Part shown: one piece after another, positions 9,922-22,689 of the stretch
Position numbering within the stretch: position 1 is the stretch's first letter
Layout of the letters: each line of letters opens with the position of its first letter
DNA from: Megamerina dolium
Lineage: Eukaryota; Arthropoda; Insecta; Diptera; Megamerinidae
NCBI GenBank assembly: GCA_963854835.1
Contig: OY978526.1
Coordinates: forward strand, 56,001-120,000
Reading direction: 5' to 3'
Length of the DNA: 64,000 bases
Notes under the pieces: model-generated
Told to the model about the DNA's origin: nothing
Databases searched by the model: none
Seen by the model: the letters and a program-made list of their open reading frames with translations, nothing else
Made by a program: the position numbers and the translations under genes

Positions 9922-11304
9922 TCTTTTCTATCATTTTTGGTATATATACCACTTGCCAATGTGAAGGGAAACGTGCAAGTCGGCCATTTAAAGGCAAAGA
10001 TGTCAAATTTAAGGGCACTTTTGTTGCGAGATACTTTAATTCTTTCTTACTATATTTCGACGCTTCTTCGTGTTCGTGATTTTACATTAAGTGAGAATTA
10101 TCGTTGGTTACAACAGTGTATGCGAAAAATGTGAGCGCGCTCTTCTTATCTCTTATATGATTGACCATTCGCATATGGAAATACGTGCAATTGTATGCAT
10201 AACATACAATACAAATACAAATATACGAAAGTTCTTATTGTTGTTTGTGCAGTTATATTTTACTTGACGTTTTTTTGGATCCATATTTTTGCAATAAATG
10301 AATTTTTGATCGTATTGAATATATTAAAAGTATATCAATCTCATAAGCATACTATAAATTATACGTTTATAGTATACGAGTACTTATAAGTACATACATA
10401 TCTCTTGAGAAAATAAATAAAAATTTTATACGTAACAACAATACAATTCGTAATCATTCTTATCTTATCCATATAACAATCCCTCGATGCTCGTGACAAA
10501 AGCTTTACTTTAATAAATGTGACGAATAACCCCGTAAGTGCAATATTTATCCGCGATAAATATTCCATGTATTCGCATCTCGGTTATAATTTATATATTT
10601 ATGTGTAGATATATGTATATAAAGTCCTATACACACAAATACATATACAATATAAATATAATCTATTTGCATAAATTGTGCAATTTAGTAAACCAAGTAG
10701 ATTAATTCGGACGTTCATATAGTGATTGCATTTCGTGAATTTTTTTCAGAATTGAGAACATTTATAAAGTGATTGCAGTACGTGAATTTTTTCCAGAATT
10801 GAGAACTCTGACAAAGGGATTTTCTTCATTTGAACAGGTAATTTACACGATAGATATAGATAGATGTAGAAAATCATTAGGTTGTGATATAATGGATTCC
10901 TAGTCAATTGAAATGCAAATGCGTTCATGTAACTTTCGAAATTTAAATTCGAATACCTTGTATTAAATTGAGGAAAATAAGCATTCATTTAATTAAGAAG
11001 TTGTAACATTTCTTTTTTTTCTCGTCAATGGTGCAGCTAAAGGCTCACATACGCTAGTTTCTTGATTTTTAATATATCATAATTCAAAACACATGTATGT
11101 ACACATGTATATATGTTCCTACATATTTTGAAGTCCTAGTTTTTTATATATGTACATATATTATATTAAATTTTAATATACAACAAATTGGGCTCCATTT
11201 AAGGATAAGTCGATATGAGTACGATGAAATTTGTTTAACTTATCTTATTCAGTCCAATTGATAATATGTAGAATTTATTCATTAGGGACAACTACGTATA
11301 CATA
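9922..11304. other. Intergenic stretch with one 47-bp tandem duplication
   Basis: No gene recognised. At 10721-10807 the unit agtgattgca...cgtgaattttttcagaattgagaac occurs twice, offset 47 bp, with few mismatches. The remainder is AT-rich with scattered microsatellite-like words. Confidence 0.5.
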
Positions 11305-12922
11305 CAGTCAGGGACTAAAGTTTAAATACACCCATAAAACATCGCTTTAAATAAAAATAAAGCATTTTAACACAAATGTAAGTATGCAGTTTATTTTTAG
11401 TTGAATATTGACCAATATCGAAAACCAAAACAATTCACTTTTTTTCATAGATAACTTAAAATTCATCAAAAACTAAAAAAATACATGGGACAAAAGTTTA
11501 AATACAATACAAAATTTTCTTTCTTTAGCTGATTTTAGCTTAATTAAAAAACGTTAAACTTAAATTAATATTTGGTAGGTCCGCCTTGAGCTTCAATGAC
11601 TGCCTGCAGACGACGTGGCATAGACAGAACCAAATTTTCTGTTTCGGATGTGCTGATTTCTGACCAGGCCTTTTTCAGAGCCTCTTTAAGGGATTCTTTG
11701 TTCTTTAAAGCTGCGCAATTGATTTTTCGGTCCAATAATTCCCAAGCGTGTTCAATTGGGTTTAAGTCCGGTGATTGGGGAGGACTACAGAGCTGACGTG
11801 GAGCATAATACAGCAACCAGTCCTTCACCAAATGCGCGGTATGCTTAGGGTCGTTGTCTTGTTGAAATATCCAACTTCTTCCCAGACCCAAGCTATCCAC
11901 AGAAGGCTGCAAATTTTGTTCCAATATACTTTTATACACGTGTTTGTCCATTATTCCATCGAGAAAAGCCAAGTGTCCCACGCCAGCTGCTGCAATTGCT
12001 CCCCAAACCATCACACTACCGCCCCCATGTTTAACGGTTGGTATTAAATTTTTGGTTTGAAGTGCTGTGCCGGGCTTGCGCCAAATTTTTGCGCGACCAT
12101 CGCTGCCAAAAATATTAAATTTAGATTCATCTGTGAATAAGACTCTTCGCCAAAAGTCCTCATCCATATACTTGTACTTGTTTGCAAAATCCAGACGAAG
12201 TTGTCTATTTTTTTCAGAAATAAGCGGTTTTTTACGTGGAACTCTGCTTCGATAGTCGGTATACCGTAAAGCTCTTTGTACGGTTTTTGGGTGAACATGT
12301 TTGCCTGACACCGCAGCAATACTACCGGCTAACTTTGGCACACTTATTTTTGGATTTTTGTCCACTTCTCTTAGGATAAGGTTTACATCTCGGCGAGAAA
12401 GTTTTTTTGGTCGACCAGTTCTGGGCCTATTTTCCACTGTTTTGTAAGTTTTATATTTTCTTATTACGTTTTGCACACTTGCACAGGACAAATTCAAAAT
12501 TTTTCCTATATCACGGTAGGATTTGCTTTCTTTAAAGTGTTTAATTATTAAATCTTTAACACCAGACTATTTGTTTTCCTTTGCCCATTATTTTGCTTTC
12601 AAGTCTACCGACAACGATGAAATCACTAATAATACTGAATAAATATGCGTAAGTGAAGAAAGCAAAAAAAATATAACGGTACTTTTCCAAAGAAATTGCA
12701 AAAACACGTGTTTTCTTGTATTGTATTTAAACTTTTGTCCAGCGTATTTTTTGAGTTTTTGATGAATTTACAGTTATCTATACGACAAATACAAATTTTT
12801 TGTTATTGTGTTTGCTTACTGATAGACTGCAAAAAAACTGCTTACTTAGATTTTCGCAGCAATGCTTTATACGAGTTAAAATTAAGATTTGTGGGGTGTA
12901 TTTAAACTTTAGTCCCTGACTG
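11305..12922 (-). mobile_element. Tc1-like transposon with long inverted repeats (IR/DR type)
   Basis: A 1618-bp element flanked by TA (11303-11304 and 12923-12924). Outer repeats read cagtcagggactaaagttta then aatacaccc at both ends. Inner related repeats (ggacaaaagtttaaatacaa) lie at 11488-11510 and 12718-12740. Each arm is thus about 205 bp with a direct repeat at each end, the arrangement known from Sleeping Beauty/Minos-like Tc1 elements. Confidence 0.92.
11565..12566 (-). CDS. Tc1-family transposase (DD34E), near-complete with 5' damage
   Basis: The protein binds the transposon ends and catalyses cut-and-paste transposition into TA. The open frame runs 333 residues up to an amber stop at 12567-12569. 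The N-terminal helix-turn-helix pair includes SKSYRDIGKILNLS and the GRPKKLS hook. The catalytic triad is present: Asp in FTDESKF, Asp in FQQDNDPKH, Glu in SPDLNPIEHAW, with 34 residues between the last two. The C terminus ends MPRRLQAVIEAQGGPTKY as in full-length relatives. Upstream, an ATG at 12588 is out of frame. An extra G after that ATG and a CAG-to-TAG change would together explain the loss of about eight N-terminal residues' frame. Translation could only start at the internal Met at 12497, which would lose part of the first DNA-binding helix, so this copy is probably just inactivated. Confidence 0.9.
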   Translation of the reverse strand, partial: SGVKDLIIKHFKESKSYRDIGKILNLSCASVQNVIRKYKTYKTVENRPRTGRPKKLSRRDVNLILREVDKNPKISVPKLAGSIAAVSGKHVHPKTVQRALRYTDYRSRVPRKKPLISEKNRQLRLDFANKYKYMDEDFWRRVLFTDESKFNIFGSDGRAKIWRKPGTALQTKNLIPTVKHGGGSVMVWGAIAAAGVGHLAFLDGIMDKHVYKSILEQNLQPSVDSLGLGRSWIFQQDNDPKHTAHLVKDWLLYYAPRQLCSPPQSPDLNPIEHAWELLDRKINCAALKNKESLKEALKKAWSEISTSETENLVLSMPRRLQAVIEAQGGPTKY

Positions 12923-13140
12923 TACATATACAATACATATGTATATTCCAAAACCATTGAATGACAGAATTTGTTGATAAAGTTTCAAAATTTGGCATTC
13001 CATCGACATGCGCATAGAGTTTTCTGAAACGAAATCCTCTTCACATTAAAACTGAGCTGCGAGTACGAGTAAGACACAAAAATAAAGACATTTGCATGAA
13101 AAACATTTTCAATTCTCTTTTGATGTTTCGTTCCCGTTTA

Positions 13141-13581
13141 GGGTGCATTTACAATAGCGCGTTATGTGAGGAGAGACTCGTGTTCGATTTCGAAGTCGAG
13201 AACACTCGCTGCGATACATCGCATGCTCATTTACTATAGCGCAATTTCTTGCGTAATAATAATTTTAAAATTTTCAATGACGCTTTTATATTTTTATATT
13301 TTATGTTTTCAAATTGTTTTGAATTTTAATTTTCAAAAGATAAGAGACAAAGTCTCTTATCTTTTGATTATCTCTTTATCTTTTAAGAGACAAAGTCTCT
13401 TATCTTTTAACTTTGAATAGAAGTGAAACTGATAGCTGTCGCGCACTGGCAATGCGATATGTATTCATAATTTCGAAATTAAGTGCGACTCTCGTCCCGA
13501 GTCTCGCATGATTATAAACAGAGAGCTGGTGCTTTCGCTTTCGTACATCGCCTCTCATCACGCGCTATTGTAAATGGACCT
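13141..13581. mobile_element. PIF/Harbinger-like MITE, 441 bp
   Basis: Terminal repeats gggtgcatttacaatagcgc / reverse complement of aggtccatttacaatagcgc, flanked by a 3-bp TTA duplication (13138-13140, 13582-13584). TWA target duplications and GG-starting ends are typical of PIF/Harbinger. An internal repeat of the end (catttactatagcgc) lies near 13230. The centre holds a 15-bp perfect hairpin at 13334-13366 and a second related one at 13384-13402. No coding capacity. Confidence 0.75.
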
Positions 13582-13584
13582 TTA

Positions 13585-14936
13585 CACAGCAAAAATGTTT
13601 CTCGGCGGCATGTCAACCCGTCTGTATATTTTCCTATTGTTTGACATTACGAATGACAAGCACAAAGCGTGTCGCATGTACGTGGAACAAAAACTCCCCT
13701 CTCTACCCGTGCATCCTTCACTAAAACAAACTATTTTTCATACAAATGTCTTTGTGTCTAACTCGGAATTAAATTGTGTTTTTGTTTTCATTTTGGTACC
13801 ATACGGAATAAATATATCTTATCACTTATCACATCTCGTTCTCATTTTCTGCTCCACATATACCGTCTTTTGTTAACTCAGATTTGAATTCGTTTTTTGT
13901 TCAGTTTATTATTACAATATAAAAGAGCTTTTCCTTCATTTTGACATGTACATATAAGTACATTCAAAACTTTCGCATAAAGAAATAAATATGGTACCTA
14001 TCACAGCTGTAAGTGTGAATTCATTTTCATTTTTCATTATTTTATATACATTTTCAAAAGCTAAAATCGTTTTTTTTTCTAGGATTTAGTATGCGAAGTC
14101 TTTAGGCTCATAAAAATGAATGACTTAATCGTTTTCACTTCACAAATTGGAAAACGTGAAGAATTCATACTGAATTGAAATTTCGATGCATTCAGCCTCA
14201 AATGAATGGCAATTGCAATGTACATTCAGAAGCAAAGAAGCCATATTAATGGCACTAAATGACAACTCAACTTTGTTGAGCTGCCTCAGAAGCAGTTGTG
14301 ACATCAACTGTATTGTTGATGGAAACCGAAGAAATCAGCTGCTTTGATTTGGGTGCGCGAAGGCAACGTAATAGGCAGCAGCCTCTCTGGCAATGCAAAT
14401 AGATAGAATAGCCAATCGAATAGGGGAATAAGTTTTAAACAACTCTTTTTATGTTAGAGAATAATGAATGGTTCGTGTGTCATTCTTTAAGGAAATAGAA
14501 GCATAAGAAGAAATCTCGTTGATGGAGCTTTAAAATGAATTGGGGGCAGGTAAATTCCAAAATAATGAATAATTAAAATATGTCAAGAGTAAAATAGCAA
14601 AATAAAAATTACTGAAATTCATAATATTTATTCTCCAAATATTATTCTGTGTAGTAAAGAAAAAATATACATAAATACTTTTACATAGATGTTTATTATA
14701 TTTTAGAGGACGGCATAATACAAAGAATATCATTTTGCACACGGAATTGTTTAGTTTAGCTTCATTGTAAGAATAAATAAGATATTTCAAAATGAAGGTT
14801 TAGATTTGTCCAACGACAGCATGGATCAGAATGGAAACATTTTTTAAACAATGGTTTCCTAATCTTTATGCACATACAGGTGGTAAAATGTATCATCAAG
14901 AAAGGTAAATTTGAATAGTTCGACAGCCAAAACACA
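13585..14936. other. Intergenic stretch without recognised gene
   Basis: Frames are short and lack recognisable motifs. No repeat structure of note. Confidence 0.4.
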
Positions 14937-17108
14937 TTTACTTACTTACTTATGTGGCCATAACCACCGAGTATCGATTTAGGCCGAAAAAAACATGCTT
15001 CGCCAGCCATCTCTGTTCTTCGCTAGCTAGCGCCAGTTAGAAATTCCAAGCGCCGTCAGGTTCTCCAGTACTTGGTCTTTCCACCGGAGGTTAGGTCTTC
15101 CTCTTCTGCGTCTTCCGCCAGCGGGTTCCGAATATAACACCTTCTTAGCTGGAGCGTGTTCTTCCATTCGCTCGACATGACCTAGCCAGCGAAGCCGCTG
15201 GATTTTGATGCACTTTACTATCAGCATACAGCTCATACAGCTCATGGTTGTACCTTATTCGGTACTCGCCACCAACGCAAATAGGTCCAAAGATCCTGCG
15301 TAGGACTTTTCTCTCGAAAACTCCAAGCATTCGCTCATCTGAGGTGGAAAGTGTCCAGGCTTCAGCGCCATATGTTAGGACAGGCATGATGAGAGACTTC
15401 TAGAGTGTAGTTTTAGTTCTTCGAGAGAGAGCTAGACTTCTCAATTGCTTACTTAGCCCAAAGTAGCACCTGTTTGCAAGAGTGATCCTTCGCAATATCT
15501 CCAGGCTGACGTCATTACTGCTGTTAATGCTGGTTCCAAGATAGACAAAATCCGTTACTACTTCAAAAGCGTAGTCCTCAACAGTGACGTGCTGTCCAAG
15601 ACGCCGGGACTCTTTGTTTGTTGACACTAGATACTTCGTCTTGCCCTCGTTCACCGTAAGACCCATTCGACGCGACTCTCTTTCTAACTCTGAGAATGCT
15701 GCACTGACTGCTCGCGTGTTTATGCCGATTATGTCAATATCGTCGGCATACGCCAACAGCATGACACTTTTGTTGAAGATAGTGCCATTATGTCGTAGAT
15801 CAGCAGCTCGTATTATTTTCTCCATAATAAGATTGAAGAAGTCGCACGATAACGAATCACCTTGTCTGAAACCCCGTTCGAGATTAAACGGTGCAGAGAG
15901 GTCCTTCCCAATTTTCACTGCACAACGGGAGTTATGCAGTGTCATTCTACAAAGTCGAATGAGCTTTGCAGGAATACCGAACTCAGACATTGTTGCGTAG
16001 AGATAATCCCTTACCGGACTGTCGAAAGCGCCTTTATAATCAACAAATAGGTTGTACGTGTCAATCTGTTTTTCTTGGGTCTTCTCCAGGATTTGGCGCA
16101 GTGAGAAAATTTGGTCGATGGTAGATTTACCAGGTCTGAAGCCGCACTGATAAGGTCCAATCAGGTTGTTGAGCATGGGCTTCAATCTTTCACACAATAC
16201 GCTTGATAGGACCTTGTATGCGATGCTCAGGAGACTTATTCCACGGTAGTTGGCGCAGATTGTGGGGTCTCCTTTTTTATGTACGGGACAGAGAACACTG
16301 AGCCTCCAATCATCAGGCATGCTTTCATCCGACCATATTCTGCTTATGAGCTGGTGCATGCAGGCGAGCAGCTCATCGCCTCCGGTCTTAAACAACTCGG
16401 CAGGCAGGCCATCGGCACCTGCAGCTTTGCTGTTCTTCAGCCTTAAAATGGCCGTTTTAACCTCGTCATAGTCGGTTGGTGGAACATCAAAACCATCATC
16501 TGTAATTGGGTTTATTGGGCAATCTCCACCACTGGCGGAATTGTTCGTAGCATCGCCATTCAGTAACGTGGAGAAGTGTTCCCTCCATAGGCTCAGTACA
16601 CTCTGGACATCTGGAACCAGATTCCCATTTCCATCACGACAAGAAGAGGCTCCGGGATTTAAACCTCCACTCAGGCGCTTGATCTTTTCGAAGAATTTTC
16701 GAGTTTCATTCTTGTCGGTACACATCTCTATCTCCTCACACTCGCGTCTTTCCAACTCCCTCTTCTTGCGCCTGAAAAGACGTCTCTCTGCACTCCTTTT
16801 CTCTCTGTACCGCTCCTTAACAGCTCGCGTTACGCCTGCACGCAGGGTTTTTCTATAGGCGGCATCTTTCTCTGCGGTAGAGTCGCGACACTCCGATCAT
16901 ACCACTCATTCCTCAGAGGCCGGTAGTAACCGATTACCTCCTCGGCAGCAGTAGTCATGGCAGCAAGTGGGGGAGTGTTCTGCATAAGCAGATCCGATAG
17001 TCGAGTGGCAAATGCATCTGCTGTCTCTGGTGATCGCAGCTTACTGACGTCGAGCTTTCTCTGTGTGGGACTTCTCTTGTTATTTGCGACACATAAACGT
17101 GTGCGCAC
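14937..17108 (-). mobile_element. RTE-type LINE, 5'-truncated copy (copy 1)
   Basis: The 3' end carries an (AAGT)n tail (seen here as acttacttactta at 14940). The copy matches the element at 27330-30413 from its late endonuclease region to the tail and breaks off near 17108, a normal product of incomplete reverse transcription. Confidence 0.9.
15027..17100 (-). pseudogene. RTE-type LINE ORF: reverse transcriptase, broken
   Basis: Target-primed reverse transcriptase of a non-LTR element (the type often mis-annotated as 'craniofacial development protein 2-like'). In sense order it has an endonuclease-RT linker, then the RT core with LKNSKAAGADGLPAELFK, HKKGDPTICANYRGISLL, FRPGKSTIDQIF, FVDYKGAFDSP, RGFRQGDSLS and the intact catalytic LLAYADDIDIIG, followed by the C-terminal RLRWLGHVERM region. 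Compared with the 27-kb copy it has a 30-bp deletion near 16960, a 1-nt deletion near 16890, a TAC-to-TAG stop at 15400-15402, and an 8-bp deletion near 15225 that shifts the frame. It keeps the catalytic box the other copy has lost, but is dead because of these breaks and the missing endonuclease. Confidence 0.88.
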
Positions 17109-17424
17109 CAATATATAGAAAGAAAATTTCTTGAAACTAATACTTACGCACTTCCGTGACACGTTATAAAATGCGTATGTTCCTTAAGTGCTGCTAACCT
17201 ACACTAAATTGTTTAAAAGAAAAACAGACGACCAACTTTGTACTCCACTTGTTAAATTATTTTGGTTTTCTATGAAACTTGAAATATTTTTCAACAGTAT
17301 GCGTCTGTTGTGAATTTCTATTTGTGATAAAATGTTTGGTATTGTGCTTAATATGCAATTTAAAAAAAAAATGAATAAAAAGCTTTGCGATGCTAATGAG
17401 TCGCGAAAAAACAAAAAAGTTACA
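17109..17424. other. No gene seen
   Basis: Short AT-rich stretch between an RTE copy and a repeat; nothing recognised. Confidence 0.4.
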
Positions 17425-17748
17425 AATTTTGAAAATTCCGAGGTTAGTCGCTTAGAATGCTCAGTGTGCGCGTAGCGGTCGATCGATCATGGTCAATATC
17501 AATCCTTCCGTACCCTTGGACCATAGATTGCTCTGGCCAAATTTCGTCAAAATAGCTCAATATTTGCTCACTTATCGTGCGAACCAGCCAGGTGACAGAC
17601 AGACTGAAGGACGGACGGGCATCGTTAAATCGAAAATTTAAGCAACGCTGATTACGAAAGCACTCTAGTTCTATATTTGTCTATATCTTCGGAGATCTGA
17701 CCGAAATGAATATACCTTGCCTATATTTATTGAGTGGTCATACCGGTT
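17425..17748 (-). repeat. (GTCY)n interspersed repeat, 5' part, minus orientation
   Basis: The reverse complement matches 62100-62400 closely: ggtatattcatttcggtcag, the GTCY run (here degenerated around 17595-17620), cacctggctggttcgcacga, and ccaagggtacgg. The higher-order tandem part of the longer copy is absent. Confidence 0.8.
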
Positions 17749-18646
17749 AATATGATATAATGGAATAAAAACAAATATTTAATTATTTTCTGTATTACTT
17801 ATATTATTATATAATGTATAATTATATCAACTTGTACATTTAATAAATTTTGTTAATTTTTATAATAATTAAACTATTTAAAAGATTAAAAATAATGAAA
17901 ATTGATAATCTTGTACTCAACCAGAGGGTTAATAATTTTGAACCTGCCTAAACAGACATTTGAACTTTTGACAAGACGACATACAACGATAAAACATACA
18001 ACAGTCTGTTCACAAGTGTTGTGTTCTTATACAACTCATTTACAACATCTTGTGAACTGCCTAATTGTATTTTTCTTTTATGTACCTGCAGGCATTATCG
18101 CTTTCATCTACCATTAACACGGCCAGTCCAAAATAATGTATTGTAGTATTTAATTCAGCTTTGGTAAATGAACCTGCACGAAATTCTGTAGTGCAGCGCT
18201 GTAGTAGTGATTAATCATGCATGGTGATGAAAATTTACTACTGTGGCGTCATTGGAATTTTACTTTATCTTACTTTTACATTGTATTTTGAGGAATTCAA
18301 GCGAAAGTTGAACTAATTAAGACCTTTGAGCTAATTCCCAGAGAAGTGACACAAAAAACTACTTCAATATGTGGGAATGCATGAAATGCATACTATATAT
18401 CGTCGCTGCGCCAACAGAAATAGTATGTGTCTTTTGTCAATTTTTTATTGCATATTTTATTAACACTCTGCACATTTCTGCATTTGCCGAATTTTTATTT
18501 CTCTTTTGGTTTAGAAGTAATCAAAATCAACTAAGTGTTCGTAGTAATAGAAATACTCCGAAAAATTCAGTTCTTTTACTCTCCTAAAAAATTACTGAAA
18601 TAACTGTTTTTGTTAGCGCAGTGACGATTTATTAATACATAAAGCG

Positions 18647-18647
<1 letters not shown>
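17749..18647. other. Intergenic stretch, nothing recognised
   Basis: No supported frame or repeat. Confidence 0.4.
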
Positions 18648-19028
<381 letters not shown>

Positions 19029-19275
19029 CGAAAAGATTTTTCTTTCGAACGGTACCCACCTGCCGGCAAGAAATGGCAATTTTTCCGGCAGTAACAATTT
19101 GCCAAAAATGCTTCTAAGAAGAACTCTCTGACAAAGCTCAGAAAAAGTAATTCATAAGAGTCCTGCCGTTCGGAACCGGCTAAAATAAGTAGATCACTTC
19201 TAATACTAATACAATATTTAACAACCGCAACACTACTGAAAGAGAAGCTCAGCCAAGCAGCCTTCTGGCGTTTAT
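19029..19275 (+). mobile_element. tRNA-derived SINE, body and tail (head missing)
   Basis: Contains the conserved SINE blocks cgaacggtacccacctgc, ggcagtaacaa, gttcggaaccggctaaaata and gaagctcagccaagcagcc. The tRNA-like head is replaced by the (TA)n array. Confidence 0.88.
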
Positions 19276-19713
19276 CTTTTTCAAAATTGTGTAAGGAGAC
19301 GGGATTGTACTCCGAGGAGTTTCTACAACTTCAAAACAACTATCCGCTTATTTGGAACAGTTCGATGCATTGAATACTGTGAAAATATTGTTTAAATTAA
19401 GATGATTGAAAATAAAAAAAACAACAGAGAATATCGAATCAAATTAAGAATATGGCATGTGAATGGGGTAACTCACCATAGTAATTAGGACGGTAAACAA
19501 AGTAAAACACGGTGCCGAGAGTGCAAATTATCGCTCCAGATATTTAATTAAAAGATGGTTGATTGTTGACTGTTGATTTTGCAGTATTTTTTATTACAGT
19601 CTGCGGCAGATATGAGATATCGTATGCACAAGTAGCAGGAATCGATCTTGTTATGGAAGTTTCCTGGAAGAGGCTTATATGAACACTCGTTTGGTTGCCC
19701 CAATGCGTTAGAA

Positions 19714-20056
19714 GATTACAAGTCTGAAAAAAGGGAGTTGCATAATACTTTGCGCTACCCCAAAAGGGGCAACTTACAAGGTAATATGCAAGGTATCTAA
19801 GTTGTATGTAGACTACTGGAATTAATTTGTAAAGTGGAAATTCCTAAAATACCGGCATTTTTCTGGTAGTTCTTGATTACAAGATTATAAGTCTTTAAAA
19901 GAGGGAGTTTAATAAAACTCTGCGCTACCGCAAAAGGAAAACTTAGAAGGTAATATGCAAGGTATCAAAGTTGTATGTAGACTACTGGAATTAATTTGCA
20001 AAATGGAATCCCTAAAATACCGGCATTTTTCTGGTAGTTCTTGATTAGAAGACCTT
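19714..20056. repeat. Tandem duplication, unit 169 bp, two copies
   Basis: Units 19714-19882 and 19883-20051 share gattacaagtct, tgcgctacc, gtaatatgcaaggtatc, gttgtatgtagactactgga and ataccggcatttttctggta. A third start (gattagaaga, 20044) is visible. Confidence 0.85.
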
Positions 20057-20059
20057 TTT

Positions 20060-20955
20060 ATCAGAAGAAGCTCACAAGGTAGTTTTTAGTCAGAAAGTTA
20101 CTCGCAAAAATGCAAAGAGCAATGAAAGATCCGAAACTAGAATGATAATTACCAGAGATGAACTGATAAACGCTATCATTGTTTCTTTTCGTTCAATACA
20201 CCATATGTTACATATTTCTTTTGAGGGATAATATCAAATTCTTTAAACAAATAAAATAAAAGATGTATGTGGGTATAAAGGGTACATTTATAATAAAAAT
20301 TATGTTTTTATAATTTCTGGAAATTCATATAAATATAATTATAATCGAATTATATAGAATGTTTAGCGTCTGGCGATTATATGGTCATAATATTCGTACA
20401 TTATTATTCTTATTTGCTTTGACGTGTAGAATAAGCAAAATAAATGCGAAAAAAATATGTAAAAATAATTAAATTATTTAAAAAACACAACATAACGGAA
20501 GTAATTCCAACAAATATAAACACAGCAAGCAACGTAGTACTTCTAAATACTTGTTATATTCGTTCATAAACGTAGAAGAGTCAAAACGCATTTGACCCAG
20601 TTCCGACTGTAATGATTGCCATAGTGGAGTGCAGTCACTTTTGATGTGATCCGTTTACTTGTATTTGTATAGTATAAGCCCAGTAGGAACAGGTAAAAGC
20701 TTGTACACCAAGGGATATGAATGCATCAGTTGTGCGGACTACCGACCCATATACCCACGGATATGAGTGATCAGTTGTGCGTATTACAGCCTCAAATAGA
20801 TTCAATATACGTTTTCTCTATTTTTATGTTATTATTTTATATTTTAAGAACTAAAATCACATTTGAGTATACGCTACACAGTTTATATTATTTTTCACTA
20901 TACATTGTTTTATATGAATTATCAAGCTGCCATAACTTTCAACACTTACATATAG
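20060..20955. other. Intergenic stretch, nothing firm
   Basis: A short imperfect repeat (ggatatga(a/g)tg...atcagttgtgcg) occurs twice at 20714-20785. No gene recognised. Confidence 0.4.
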
Positions 20956-21600
20956 GGTTGGCCATATTAGATGGACCCATCAGACAATGCTATAACTTTG
21001 ACATGTTCGGACTTAAGCTGTTATTGAGCACGTATATGAAACTTCAATCGAAGAAGATTGTTGCAATAGAGCAGTATTCGCCACCCGAAAGTGCTGTTAT
21101 TGTTCAACTGTACATTCAAAATGACTATTTAATTGTGAAAAATGAAAAACCATCATGAGTGATGAGGCGCATTTCACGTTAAACGGAACAGTAAACAAAC
21201 AAAATTGTCGGTTCTACGCCATCGAAAACCCTCAAATAATTAAGAGGTGCCTCTTCACGACCCAAAACCGATTTGTCGATGCCGATTGTTCGAGAAAATG
21301 GTATGGAGCACGTCTAGTTTCAACGAGACGGTGCCCCACCGCACACAGCTCATAACACAATCAATTTTTTGAGCCCATTATTGCCTGGTCGTATCATCTC
21401 GAAAAATGGTCTCCACGTTCGCTAGATTTGACAGCACCGGACTTTTCCTGTGGGGCTACTTAAAGTCAAAGGTCTATATCAACAAGTCAAGGGCACTAGA
21501 TCAACTAAAGACAAACATCCGACAGGATATAGCCGCCATATCATCCAAGACACTACTTCGCATTTTATTTGTTTCTCGCCTGACAACCTATTAATACTTT
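20956..21600 (+). pseudogene. Mariner relic, internally deleted
   Basis: An N-terminal piece (PPESAVIVQLYIQNDYLIV, about 21080-21140) is followed almost directly by MSDEAHFTLNGTVNKQNCR (21155 on), so about 130 residues between the DNA-binding start and the first catalytic Asp are gone. The second Asp region is frameshifted near 21330. A later frame has FLWGYLKSKVYINKSRALDQ (21430-21510). The lineage is the same as the 6.4-kb mariner (SDEAHF, LWGY). Ends were not securely found. Confidence 0.8.
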
Positions 21601-22689
21601 GATCAATTTTTCCAAGAATTAATTCTTTTGCTAGTGGGAGTATATGTATGTGTATATGTACGTATGTATATACTATACTAGAAATGTTTTTATTGTCTTT
21701 TTTTCGGGAAATATTTCTTGTTTGAACTCATTGTTTGGTTGTTGTAAACTTTACGCTAAATTGGTTAAAAGTACCTCAAGCATAACCAATTCGCCGAAAG
21801 TTGCCAGTGATGAGTTTTTGTTGTTGTTTTCGGCTGCTTTAAAAATTTGGTTTTGTTGTTGTCCACTTATATTATATCATTTCCATTCTTTTATTTTCAA
21901 AGTTTTTTTTCTGTTTTGTTCGGTATCTGCTAGATTTAATTACGGCTTTTAACGTAGGTAACATAGAATTAAAATAACAACGTTAACAAATATCTGCTTG
22001 ATATTGTTGTTGTATCATACTTATGTTTGTGTAACTGCGCACTGTATATACAAAAATGTATAAACCGTTTGACACAGTTTTCTTTATTTTACGACTTAAG
22101 CATTCTCATTTGTTCGTTTAATATACTTTTTAAATAAAGTAGCAGCAACGTGATTACCAATTTGGTGAAATAACCGTAACCATGATTATGTACCTTCGTT
22201 TTTCCACCTTTTTGGTGGAAATTACTTTCAAATTTCTTATATTCAAGAATTTAAATATTTTAGCTTCGGATATTATCGAATCGGTTATATTAGCCTTCGT
22301 TACACTACATTATCAAAGTTTAACGCATTTGCGTATCGAATATTATTTTCTTGCCTATGAATTATTCTAGTTACAATAGTAATGCCTTTTACAATTTAAT
22401 TTAATTTACGCCTTTTTTGTATGAGTTCTCTGACTTAAATTCCGAACCGAAGCAGTACTTTTTTCAGAAAAGAAAAATGTTATTTCAAGCGTACCCATCT
22501 GTCGGTAAGAATTTATAAATTATTTTAACAGTATGAAGAAAGGATTAAAAATACGGATCAAGTGCAAAAAATGATTTAAAAAAAAATTTCTCCATCTAGT
22601 CGTTGTAGATCTAGTTTAGAATTTTTGAAGAATCTTCTAGAAAATTGTAAATGTCATTTTGGTGGACAGATAAAAAATTTTTTTACAGT

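Noticed and set aside
15584..16858. Plus-strand frames opposite the RTE copy
   Set aside because: They mirror the RTE reverse-transcriptase frame in antisense and have no motifs. Likewise minus frames at 27407-30352.
22480..22545. Additional SINE copy
   Set aside because: tttcaagcgtacccatctgtcggtaag resembles the SINE body over about 25 bases only, with no head or tail.
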